10,422 nucleotides of DNA from the NCBI GenBank assembly GCA_946611445.1, contig CAMODP010000058.1, forward strand, positions 1-10,422. Direction: 5' to 3'. Positions 1-6,892 of this stretch are shown piece after piece. The notes under the pieces are model-generated. The model saw nothing but the letters and a program-made list of their open reading frames with translations. It had not been told where the DNA came from and did not search any database. The position numbers were made by a program, and so were the translations under genes. How positions within the stretch are numbered: the first letter of the stretch is position 1; the number at the start of each line of letters is the position of its first letter. Source of the stretch: an uncultured Eubacterium sp. (lineage in GTDB: Bacteria > Bacillota > Clostridia > Lachnospirales > Lachnospiraceae).

Positions 1-5
1 TGCCG

Positions 6-437
6 ATGTTCATGGGGGAGTACAATCATACGATTGATGCCAAGGGCAGGCTGATCATTCCCTCCAGGTTCCGGGACGAGTTAGGGGAAAATTTCGTTCT
101 GACCAGGGGGCTTGACGGCTGTCTGTCCATATACTCTCAGGAGTCATGGAAGGCATTTGAGCAGAAGCTGGCCTCTCTGCCGCTCGCAAGCAAAGAGGCA
201 AGAACCTTCACCCGTTTCTTTGTCAGCGGCGCCACGCCGTGCGAACTGGACCGACAGGGGAGAATTCTCGTACCGGCAACGCTGCGGGAATACGCCGGTC
301 TCGAAAAAGATGTGATCCTGGCCGGGAACCTGGACCGCATCGAAGTATGGAGCAAGGAGCGCTGGACAGAGAACAATGACTACGAGGATATGGATGCCAT
401 TGCGCAGGGACTGCAGGATATCGGGGCGATTATCTGA
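6..437 (+). CDS. mraZ: Transcriptional regulator MraZ
   Basis: MraZ is the DNA-binding regulator normally encoded first in the dcw cluster; in studied bacteria it binds direct repeats in its own promoter and controls the cluster. The 143-residue product has the usual family length and two AbrB-like half-domains, each with the family DxxGR motif: DAKGR at residues 11-15 and DRQGR at 82-86. The start [15 protein letters not shown] is the typical Firmicutes N-terminus, so the ATG at 6 is probably correct, although an in-frame ATG follows at position 12. Only five bases precede the gene, so its ribosome binding site, promoter and operator repeats lie outside the window. It ends 27 bases before rsmH and is presumably co-transcribed with it. 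Confidence 0.96.
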   Translation: MFMGEYNHTIDAKGRLIIPSRFRDELGENFVLTRGLDGCLSIYSQESWKAFEQKLASLPLASKEARTFTRFFVSGATPCELDRQGRILVPATLREYAGLEKDVILAGNLDRIEVWSKERWTENNDYEDMDAIAQGLQDIGAII

Positions 438-464
438 CAATAGCTATATCTGAGGCAGGAGCAC

Positions 465-1418
465 ATGGAATTCAGTCACACATCGGTCTTACTGAGAGAG
501 ACAATAGAGAATCTGAACATAAGACCGGACGGGGTGTATGTGGACGGCACATTGGGAGGTGCCGGACACGCACAGGAGGTTTGCAGAAGATTGTCCGCAG
601 GTGGAAGACTGATCGGGATCGATCAGGACGCGGACGCAATAGAAGCTGCGCAGGCTCGTCTTATTTCATATAAGGACCGTGTAACGATCCTGCGCGGCAA
701 CTATTGCGGGATGCGGGAGATGCTGGCCGCAGAGGGAGTATATGCGGCAGACGGCATCCTCCTGGATCTGGGCGTGTCTTCTCACCAGCTGGACGACGCG
801 GACCGCGGGTTCACGTACCGCGCCGACGCGCCGCTGGACATGCGAATGGACAGGAGACAGGCGCTGACGGCATCTACGGTCGTGAATACCTACGGCGAAG
901 GGGAGCTGTATCAGGTCATACGTGATTACGGCGAAGAGAGATTCGCGAAGAACATCGCGAGAAACATCTGCCGGAGACGGCAGGAGAAGCCGGTGGAGAC
1001 CACCGGCGAGCTGGCTGACATCATAAGGGCATCTATACCGGCCAGGAACCGGGAAAAGGGAGGACACCCCGCGAAGAGGACTTTTCAGGCCATTCGGATC
1101 GAGGTGAACCGGGAACTGGAGGTGCTGGAGGATTCGCTGGATGACATGATCGATCTTCTGAATGAAGGCGGAAGGTTGTGCGTCATCACATTTCACTCAC
1201 TGGAAGACCGGATCGTGAAGAACATCTTCCGGAAGAATGAGAATCCCTGTACCTGCCCGCCGGATTTTCCGGTGTGCGTGTGCGGTAAGAAGCCGAAGGG
1301 GTTTGTTGTCACCAGGAAACCAATTGTACCATCAGCAGCAGAAGTGGAGACCAATAAACGTTCCAAAAGTGCAAAGCTGCGCGTCTTTGAACGAAGGAGC
1401 TTTGAACAAAGGGGTTAG
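465..1418 (+). CDS. rsmH: 16S rRNA (cytosine(1402)-N(4))-methyltransferase RsmH (MraW)
   Basis: RsmH is the S-adenosylmethionine-dependent enzyme that N4-methylates C1402 in the decoding centre of 16S rRNA. The 317-residue protein opens with [10 protein letters not shown]. It shows the SAM-binding loop DGTLGGAGH (27-35), the acidic strand end GIDQDADA (51-58), the [10 protein letters not shown] segment (101-110), [16 protein letters not shown] (116-131), the [12 protein letters not shown] segment (207-218) and ITFHSLEDR (241-249). A four-cysteine patch (C262, C264, C271, C273) precedes the conserved SKSAKLRV end. The start ATG has AGGAGC just upstream at 457-462. The last ten or so residues ([10 protein letters not shown]) extend past the usual C-terminus and are encoded by a small tandem repeat that also contains the stop codon. 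Family assignment is secure. Confidence 0.97.
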   Translation: MEFSHTSVLLRETIENLNIRPDGVYVDGTLGGAGHAQEVCRRLSAGGRLIGIDQDADAIEAAQARLISYKDRVTILRGNYCGMREMLAAEGVYAADGILLDLGVSSHQLDDADRGFTYRADAPLDMRMDRRQALTASTVVNTYGEGELYQVIRDYGEERFAKNIARNICRRRQEKPVETTGELADIIRASIPARNREKGGHPAKRTFQAIRIEVNRELEVLEDSLDDMIDLLNEGGRLCVITFHSLEDRIVKNIFRKNENPCTCPPDFPVCVCGKKPKGFVVTRKPIVPSAAEVETNKRSKSAKLRVFERRSFEQRG

Positions 1419-1437
1419 GGAACGAAGGGGTTAACGG
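1389..1437 (+). repeat. Imperfect tandem repeat across the rsmH stop codon
   Basis: Three copies of a GAAC(G/A)AAGG(A/G)G core begin at 1389, 1404 and 1420. Copies two and three share GAAC(A/G)AAGGGGTTA with a single mismatch over 14 bases. The rsmH TAG stop (1416-1418) falls in the second copy, so the first copy and most of the second are translated as the C-terminal tail and the third is noncoding. The repeat ends just before the ftsL ribosome binding site. Confidence 0.7.
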
Positions 1438-1459
1438 TCTCCGGAGGGGAGATTCTGTT

Positions 1460-1996
1460 ATGGCGGGCACACAGAGATCACGTGTGGCTTATTTTGATAC
1501 GCAAAGAAGGGTAAATTCGGGGAGAACGGAACAGGTCAGGTATTACCGGCAGACATATGAAGACGGGAATGCCGTCCGGAGACTGGACGAATTCCCGGAG
1601 GAGGAGACCAGACGCCGGCAGAAGCCGGCAAAACGCGTCAGTGAACGCGCCAGAAGAAACAGGGCCAGGGCCAGAAGCATGAGCGCGGGATATGTGGTTT
1701 TTCTTACCGCTGTCTGTGTGCTTACACTGGCGCTGTGCATTCACTATCTGCAGCTCCGCTCACAGCTGACGAACCAGTCGGAGACGATTGCCTCCATGGA
1801 GTCTGCGCTCAGCAAGCTGCAGGCGGATAACGACGCATATGAGAGACAGGTCCAGTCGATTATCGATCTGGATGATGTGCGGGAGACAGCTCTGAACAAG
1901 CTGGACATGCATATGGCATCTGAGGATCAGATCCGGTATTACCGGACTTCTGATGACAGCTATGTGCGGCAGTATATGTCCGTCCCGGTGAATTAG
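1460..1996 (+). CDS. ftsL: FtsL/DivIC-type septum formation protein
   Basis: This is a bitopic membrane protein of the FtsL/DivIC type; such proteins pair with DivIB/FtsQ and the septal synthase through an extracytoplasmic coiled coil. In the 178 residues, a strongly basic N-terminal region (about 1-73, with clusters such as RRRQKPAKR and ARRNRARARS) precedes one membrane segment (about 76-97). A likely coiled coil follows (about 98-135), then a short C-terminal domain. The inside-positive topology is clear. FtsL proteins vary greatly in sequence, so the call rests on topology and on the position between rsmH and the class B penicillin-binding protein. The N-terminal cytoplasmic part is longer than in the roughly 120-residue Bacillus protein. 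The ATG is preceded by GGAGGGGA at 1443-1450. DivIC is the main alternative. Confidence 0.85.
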   Translation: MAGTQRSRVAYFDTQRRVNSGRTEQVRYYRQTYEDGNAVRRLDEFPEEETRRRQKPAKRVSERARRNRARARSMSAGYVVFLTAVCVLTLALCIHYLQLRSQLTNQSETIASMESALSKLQADNDAYERQVQSIIDLDDVRETALNKLDMHMASEDQIRYYRTSDDSYVRQYMSVPVN

Positions 1997-2004
1997 GCAG
2001 GTGT

Positions 2005-2053
2005 TCCGGCTGCAGCAGCTGGTATTTCAGCTGCATCGGACTGATGCTCCGGA
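2005..2053 (+). other. Intergenic inverted repeats upstream of the PBP promoter
   Basis: The gap between ftsL and the penicillin-binding protein gene contains a perfect 7-base inverted repeat, GCAGCTG (2015-2021) and CAGCTGC (2028-2034), with loop GTATTT. An outer pair TCCGG (2005-2009) and CCGGA (2049-2053) could close a larger hairpin. No T-run follows, so this is not a canonical terminator. It lies immediately before a promoter and could act as an RNA processing or stability element. No function can be read from sequence alone. Confidence 0.5.
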
Positions 2054-2057
2054 GAAT

Positions 2058-2086
2058 TAGACAAGCCGAGGGACTTGTGCTATAAT
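2058..2086 (+). promoter_or_regulatory. Sigma-A-type promoter for the PBP gene and downstream dcw genes
   Basis: A -35 box TAGACA (2058-2063, five of six to TTGACA) is followed by a 17-base spacer and a perfect TATAAT (2081-2086). TG at 2078-2079 makes it an extended -10. Transcription would start near 2093. This rules out any start codon for the downstream protein inside the promoter, such as the in-frame TTG at 2075, and favours TTG at 2147. It would allow the PBP gene and the genes after it to be expressed independently of mraZ-rsmH-ftsL. Confidence 0.75.
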
Positions 2087-2146
2087 AATTCCGTTTCGTT
2101 TACCTATAGGGACAGAGCCGCAGGCAAACCAGACGGGAGAATTGTA

Positions 2147-4495
2147 TTGAGCAGTAAAAAAGGGAAAAACAAAATATCCCCCGAGGCACAGCGCCTGCAG
2201 AGGAAAATAGGACCGAAGATGAGTAAAAAGCTGGTAGGACTGTTTATGACAGTCATACTGGCTTTAGTCGGTTTAGCGGGAAGAATTACCTATATCAACG
2301 CTACGGAGGGACAGCAGTACCGGCGGATCGTCATGAACCAGGCCCAGCAGCAGTATGACAGCCGCACCATTCCGTTCCAGCGCGGCACTATCACGGACCG
2401 CAACGGCACGGTGCTGGCAACCAGTGAAAAGGTATACAATGTCATACTTGACTGCAATGTAGTGAATTCTGAAGTGGAGGACGCGGAAGGAAAGAAGACG
2501 CACCCGTATCAGGAGCCGACGATCCGGGCGCTTGTCTCGATCCTGCAGCTGAATGAGGCGGATATCCGCGCAAGACTGACAGATGAGGACACAAAGAACA
2601 GTCAGTACCAGATTCTGAAAAAGGGCATTACCATTACCGGCAAGAAGGCTTTCGAGGCTTATACGGACCTCAACAGCGAAGAAAACCAGGGCCTGTCTGA
2701 CGCCGATATCCGTGAGAGAAGCCGCGTCAAGGGTGTCTGGTTTGAGGAGGACTATGTCCGCCACTATCCGCTGGATTCACTTGCCTGCGACCTGATCGGA
2801 TTTACCTACGACGGCGTCACGGCGGACTGGGGAATCGAGGGTTATTATTCTGATATCCTCAACGGCACGAACGGCCGCCAGTATGGGTATTTCAACACAG
2901 ACGCTGATGTGGAGCAGACGATTATTCCGTCGGTGCCGGGGAAGAACCTCACGCTGACCATTGATGCCGGCGTACAGCAGATTCTGCGGCATGCGCTGGA
3001 GATTTTCAATGAGGAGATGGCGACCGACGACGCCAAGACGAACGGCGCGAAAAACATCGGTATCGTGGTGATGGATCCGAATACGGGCGAGATCCTGGGC
3101 ATGGATTCCAATTACTGGTATGACTTGAATAATCCCAGAGACCTGAAGTCTTTTTATTCCCGCAAGGATATTAAAAAGATGAATGACGAACAGACGATGG
3201 ATGCTCTGTACCGGATTTGGGCGAACTACTGCGTTACTGAGACATTCGAGCCCGGATCTGTTTTTAAGCCGATGACAGCTTCGGCGGCACTGGAGACCGG
3301 CGCGGTAAAGGATGAGGGCCATTTTGTCTGCGACGGCGGCCAGCAGGTCTACGAGCGCTATATCCAGTGTGATATCTGGCCGGGAGAGCATGGGAAGCAG
3401 ACGCTGCGGGACGCGATCAAGAATTCCTGCAACGATTCCCTGATGCAGATGGCAGACGCCATAGGTATCAGCGAATTCTGCAAATACCAGGATATTTTCA
3501 ATTTCGGAAGCCGAACGGGCATAGACCTTCCCGGCGAGGGCTCCGGGCTTGTGTACGACGAAGATTCCATGGGACCTGTCGAGATGGCTACCTGTGCATT
3601 CGGGCAGGGCTTTACCTGTACGATGATTCAGGAAATCGCCGCAGTTTCTTCTATTATTAACGGCGGATATTACTACAAGCCCCATGTGGTCAAACAGATC
3701 ACCGGCCAGGGCGGAGAGGTCGTGCAGGAGGTTACGCCCACGGTTGAGAGACGCACGGTCAGCCAGAACACGACCGAACAGATCATAGACGCAATGGGCG
3801 CCGTGCTTGAAGAAGGCGGCACCGGTTATGTGGCGAAAATCCCCGGATACACGATGGGAGGCAAAACGGGAACAGCTGAAAAACTTCCCCGAGGGCAGGG
3901 AAACTATCTGCTGGACTTTATCGGATTTGCCCCGCTGAATGATCCGCAGGTGGTTGTCTACGCTGTTGTGGACGAGCCGAATACAAAATCACAGGAGACC
4001 AGTATCTACGCGATCAGCATCGTGCGGAACGTCATGATGGAGCTGCTGCCGTACCTGGGACTGTTTCCGGATGAACCCGGGTATGACACTTCCAACATGG
4101 ACAATGAGATGTGCACCAACGGCACGCTGCTGGCCAGGCAGTATGACAGGTTCCCGAATGGCGTGCATGTGCACAGTGCCCTGTACGCGGACCTGAGCGC
4201 ATACGTGACGGAGAAGGAGGAGGATCCCGCCGCGCTTCTGCAAGAGGGCTGGGATACCGGCGAGGACCTGTATGAAGAAAATACAGGCACAGAAGAATAT
4301 ACGGCCGATGACTGGACGGGGACGGAGCTTCAGAACCAGGAAAATCTGGAAAAGACGGAGGACAACGCCGAATTTTTCCAGACCATAGACGGGACCGAGC
4401 TGCCCGGGCTGCCGGAGGAAACGGAAGAGGAAGAAGACTGGGGAGACACCTACTATTCTGACGGCATACCAAATGATGAACAGGAGTGGTACTGA
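2147..4495 (+). CDS. ftsI: Class B penicillin-binding protein (FtsI/PBP2B/SpoVD type), septal transpeptidase
   Basis: This is a D,D-transpeptidase that cross-links septal peptidoglycan on the outer face of the membrane. From TTG 2147 it has 782 residues. A basic N-terminus leads to one membrane anchor (about 28-45), then RGTITDRNGTVLA (79-91), the conserved class B entry motif. The penicillin-binding domain has all three active-site motifs: SVFK (Ser371, Lys374), SCN (427-429) and KTG (573-575). The domain ends near residue 640. The last 140 residues or so are a low-complexity tail very rich in Asp and Glu, with no PASTA repeat that I can recognise, although SpoVD-like relatives often carry one. 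TTG 2147 is chosen for its GGGAGA site (2135-2140) and its position downstream of the promoter; ATG 2219 is a possible alternative. Vegetative FtsI versus sporulation SpoVD cannot be decided from sequence. Confidence 0.93.
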   Translation: MSSKKGKNKISPEAQRLQRKIGPKMSKKLVGLFMTVILALVGLAGRITYINATEGQQYRRIVMNQAQQQYDSRTIPFQRGTITDRNGTVLATSEKVYNVILDCNVVNSEVEDAEGKKTHPYQEPTIRALVSILQLNEADIRARLTDEDTKNSQYQILKKGITITGKKAFEAYTDLNSEENQGLSDADIRERSRVKGVWFEEDYVRHYPLDSLACDLIGFTYDGVTADWGIEGYYSDILNGTNGRQYGYFNTDADVEQTIIPSVPGKNLTLTIDAGVQQILRHALEIFNEEMATDDAKTNGAKNIGIVVMDPNTGEILGMDSNYWYDLNNPRDLKSFYSRKDIKKMNDEQTMDALYRIWANYCVTETFEPGSVFKPMTASAALETGAVKDEGHFVCDGGQQVYERYIQCDIWPGEHGKQTLRDAIKNSCNDSLMQMADAIGISEFCKYQDIFNFGSRTGIDLPGEGSGLVYDEDSMGPVEMATCAFGQGFTCTMIQEIAAVSSIINGGYYYKPHVVKQITGQGGEVVQEVTPTVERRTVSQNTTEQIIDAMGAVLEEGGTGYVAKIPGYTMGGKTGTAEKLPRGQGNYLLDFIGFAPLNDPQVVVYAVVDEPNTKSQETSIYAISIVRNVMMELLPYLGLFPDEPGYDTSNMDNEMCTNGTLLARQYDRFPNGVHVHSALYADLSAYVTEKEEDPAALLQEGWDTGEDLYEENTGTEEYTADDWTGTELQNQENLEKTEDNAEFFQTIDGTELPGLPEETEEEEDWGDTYYSDGIPNDEQEWY

Positions 4496-4496
4496 T

Positions 4497-5471
4497 ATGT
4501 TTGCGACAGGTCTGCGATTTGATGAATTGCTGCCGATGCTGCTGGCTTTTTGCATAACTGCCGTAGTGATGAGGCTGCTGATTCCGGTGCTGACAAGGCT
4601 GAAGGTGGGTCAGACAGAGAGAGAAGAAGGCGTGCAGGCACATCTGCAGAAGGCCGGTACGCCGACGATGGGCGGTCTGGGAATCCTGACCGGCATAGCT
4701 GCTGTATCTATCGTATATGTGTGGCGGTTTCCGCGCATCCTTCCGGTGATGATCCTGACCCTGGGATTCGGACTGATCGGATTTCTGGATGACTACCTGA
4801 AGGTTGTGCTGCGGCGGTCTGACGGGCTGATGCCCAGACAGAAGCTGCTGGGCCAGTTTATCGTGACTGTCATCTTTCTGTTTGTGCTGATCCGCGTGAC
4901 GCGCGTGCCCATGGATCTGCTCATCCCCTTTGCGGGCGGACGGGTCATTCACATGGGCTGGCTGGGGATTCCCTTCGCTTTCATTGTGATCCTGGCGACG
5001 GTAAACGGCGTCAATTTCACAGACGGCGTAGACGGCCTGGCTTCCTCCGTAACGGTTGTGGTGGCGTTCTTTTTCTTTTTTGCCGCCCGCATCTCAGGCA
5101 GCGGGGCGGAACTGTCTGTCATGGCGCTCGCAGCAGCCGGCAGTCTGATGGGCTTTCTGCTCTATAACGCGCACCCTGCAAAGGTTTTCATGGGAGACAC
5201 CGGCTCGCTGGCCCTCGGCGGATTTGTCGCCGCTTCGGCGTATGTTCTGCAGATGCCGCTTTTTATCCCGATCATCGGGTTTATCTATGCTTTTGAACTG
5301 ATTTCCGTCGTCATGCAGGTGAGCTATTTCAAGGCAACGCATGGCAAGCGGATTTTCCGTATGACACCGATCCACCATCATTTTGAACTGTGCGGGTGGA
5401 GCGAGACAAAGATCGTTACGGTATTTACCATCATAACCATTCTGCTCTGCATGACGGCGCTGGCCGCCTGA
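4497..5471 (+). CDS. mraY: Phospho-N-acetylmuramoyl-pentapeptide transferase MraY
   Basis: MraY transfers phospho-MurNAc-pentapeptide from UDP to undecaprenyl phosphate, forming lipid I at the inner face of the membrane. The 324-residue polytopic protein has the family motifs in order: REEGVQAHLQKAGTPTMGG (42-60), FLDDYLKV (96-103, with the Mg-binding Asp pair at 98-99), VNGVNFTDGVDGLA (169-182), YNAHPAKVFMGDTGS (223-237) and PIHHHFE (291-297). Ten or so hydrophobic segments fit the known fold. The ATG at 4497 begins one base after the PBP stop (TGATATG) and has AGGAG at 4482-4486, so translation is probably coupled to the upstream gene. An in-frame ATG at 4473 would add eight residues but lacks a ribosome binding site. 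Confidence 0.97.
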   Translation: MFATGLRFDELLPMLLAFCITAVVMRLLIPVLTRLKVGQTEREEGVQAHLQKAGTPTMGGLGILTGIAAVSIVYVWRFPRILPVMILTLGFGLIGFLDDYLKVVLRRSDGLMPRQKLLGQFIVTVIFLFVLIRVTRVPMDLLIPFAGGRVIHMGWLGIPFAFIVILATVNGVNFTDGVDGLASSVTVVVAFFFFFAARISGSGAELSVMALAAAGSLMGFLLYNAHPAKVFMGDTGSLALGGFVAASAYVLQMPLFIPIIGFIYAFELISVVMQVSYFKATHGKRIFRMTPIHHHFELCGWSETKIVTVFTIITILLCMTALAA

Positions 5472-5480
5472 CCGCAGAGA

Positions 5481-5501
5481 GAGCCGGGATGTGACCGGCT
5501 C
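5481..5501 (+). other. Perfect 7-bp hairpin between mraY and murD
   Basis: GAGCCGG (5481-5487) and CCGGCTC (5495-5501) form a perfect stem with a 7-base loop, sitting directly against the murD ribosome binding site (AGGAG at 5502-5506). No T-run follows, so it is not a terminator. It may affect murD translation or mRNA processing. Confidence 0.5.
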
Positions 5502-5515
5502 AGGAGAGGAGATAT

Positions 5516-6886
5516 ATGGAACTACAGAACAGACGCGTACTTGTTTTCGGTACCGGAAAGAGCGGGATCGCTGCGGCAGAGCTGCTGCTGAAGAGAGAGG
5601 CCGTCCCGGTACTCTATGACGGAAACGGGGATCTTGACAAGGATACAATCAGAAGCAGGATCCATCATGAAAAAGCTGCCGCCACGGAAGTGATTCTGGG
5701 CGAGCTGCCGGAAGAGGAGATCGGCAGGCTGGATCTCGTGGTCATGAGCCCGGGCGTACCCTGCGATCTGCCGGTCATGGACCGGATCCGGGCCCGCCGG
5801 ATCCCCGTATGGGGAGAGATTGAACTGGCCTATCGGTGCGGTAAGGGAAAGGTGTATGCGATTACCGGCACGAACGGCAAGACAACATCGACATCTCTGC
5901 TGGGCGAGATCCTGTCTGACTGGTATCCGGAGGTATATGTCGTCGGCAATATCGGCAATCCGTATACGGAGGTTGTCTCCGAACAGACAGACCAGGCAGT
6001 GACCGCGGCGGAGATCAGCAGTTTTCAGCTGGAGACGATTGACACGTTCCATCCCTGCGCCAGCGCGATTACGAACATTACGCCGGACCATCTGAACCGC
6101 CATCACACGATGGAGGAGTATATCCGTGTCAAAAGACGGATTACGGAGAATCAGACTATGGAGGATCTGTGCGTACTGAATTATGAAGACGAGATCCTGC
6201 GCGGCATGCCGCCTGCGAACACCCGGGTCCTCTGGTTTTCCAGCCGCCGCCCGCTGGACGAAGGCCTGTATTATCAGGACGGTGTCATCTATCTGGCAAA
6301 GGACGGCACTGCGGAGCCTGTCATCCGGACGGATGAACTCCAGCTGGTGGGCCTTCACAATTTTGAAAATGTCATGACAGCGGTTGGAATCGCCCTGCAC
6401 GCCGGGGTTCCCGTGGACAGTATCCGGAAGACGCTCCGGGCTTTCCGCGGGGTGGAGCACAGAATTGAATATGTGACAGAGACCCGCGGTGTCCGGTATT
6501 ACAATGATTCCAAGGGGACGAATCCGGACGCGGCCATCAAAGGGATTCAGGCGATGAACAGACCTACCCTTCTGATCGGCGGGGGCTATGACAAGGAGTC
6601 TTCCTATGAAGAATGGATCCGCTGCTTTGACGGAAAGGTGAAGTTCTTCGCCCTGATCGGCCAGACCAGGGAGAAAATCCGTGACGCGGCCGTTGCCTGC
6701 GGCTTCCCGGAAGAGAGGATCGCGCTTTTTGACAGCCTTCAGGAGGCCGTGAAGGCCTGCGCGGAGAGAGCCGTCGAAGGAGATGCCGTGCTGCTGTCTC
6801 CCGCCTGCGCGAGCTGGGGCCAGTTTGACAATTATGAACAACGAGGGGATCTGTTTAAGGAGTATGTGCGTGCGCTGGAGGAATAG
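5516..6886 (+). CDS. murD: UDP-N-acetylmuramoyl-L-alanine--D-glutamate ligase MurD
   Basis: MurD is the cytoplasmic ATP-dependent ligase that adds D-glutamate to UDP-MurNAc-L-Ala. The 456-residue protein has the normal length and three-domain order. The N-terminal nucleotide-binding part carries FGTGKSGIAAAELL near residue 10. The central ATPase domain has the P-loop GTNGKTT (118-124), DHLNRHH beginning at Asp191-His192, and Lys206 in YIRVKRRI, the place of the carbamylated lysine of the family. The C-terminal domain has NDSKGTNPDA (Asp331-Ser332-Lys333) and the ending SPACASWGQFDNYEQRG. The ATG has a double AGGAG site at 5502-5511. The next gene starts six bases after the stop, so co-transcription and probably translational coupling are expected. 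Confidence 0.97.
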   Translation: MELQNRRVLVFGTGKSGIAAAELLLKREAVPVLYDGNGDLDKDTIRSRIHHEKAAATEVILGELPEEEIGRLDLVVMSPGVPCDLPVMDRIRARRIPVWGEIELAYRCGKGKVYAITGTNGKTTSTSLLGEILSDWYPEVYVVGNIGNPYTEVVSEQTDQAVTAAEISSFQLETIDTFHPCASAITNITPDHLNRHHTMEEYIRVKRRITENQTMEDLCVLNYEDEILRGMPPANTRVLWFSSRRPLDEGLYYQDGVIYLAKDGTAEPVIRTDELQLVGLHNFENVMTAVGIALHAGVPVDSIRKTLRAFRGVEHRIEYVTETRGVRYYNDSKGTNPDAAIKGIQAMNRPTLLIGGGYDKESSYEEWIRCFDGKVKFFALIGQTREKIRDAAVACGFPEERIALFDSLQEAVKACAERAVEGDAVLLSPACASWGQFDNYEQRGDLFKEYVRALEE

Positions 6887-6892
6887 CTGCGT

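Noticed and set aside
2075..2146. An N-terminal extension of the PBP beginning at TTG 2075.
   Set aside because: This TTG lies within a consensus promoter, between -35 and -10, has no ribosome binding site, and the added residues do not resemble the family.
2777..3685. A 302-codon - strand frame inside the PBP gene.
   Set aside because: It is antisense to the transpeptidase domain with its intact active-site motifs, and shows no recognisable domain.
4473..4496. An earlier mraY start at ATG 4473 overlapping the PBP gene.
   Set aside because: No ribosome binding site precedes it, whereas ATG 4497 has AGGAG upstream and gives a typical N-terminus.
4032..4952. A 306-codon - strand frame across the PBP tail and mraY.
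   Set aside because: The translation is low-complexity (His, Gln, Arg, Pro, Ser) and complementary to the acidic tail and mraY; it is not a plausible protein.
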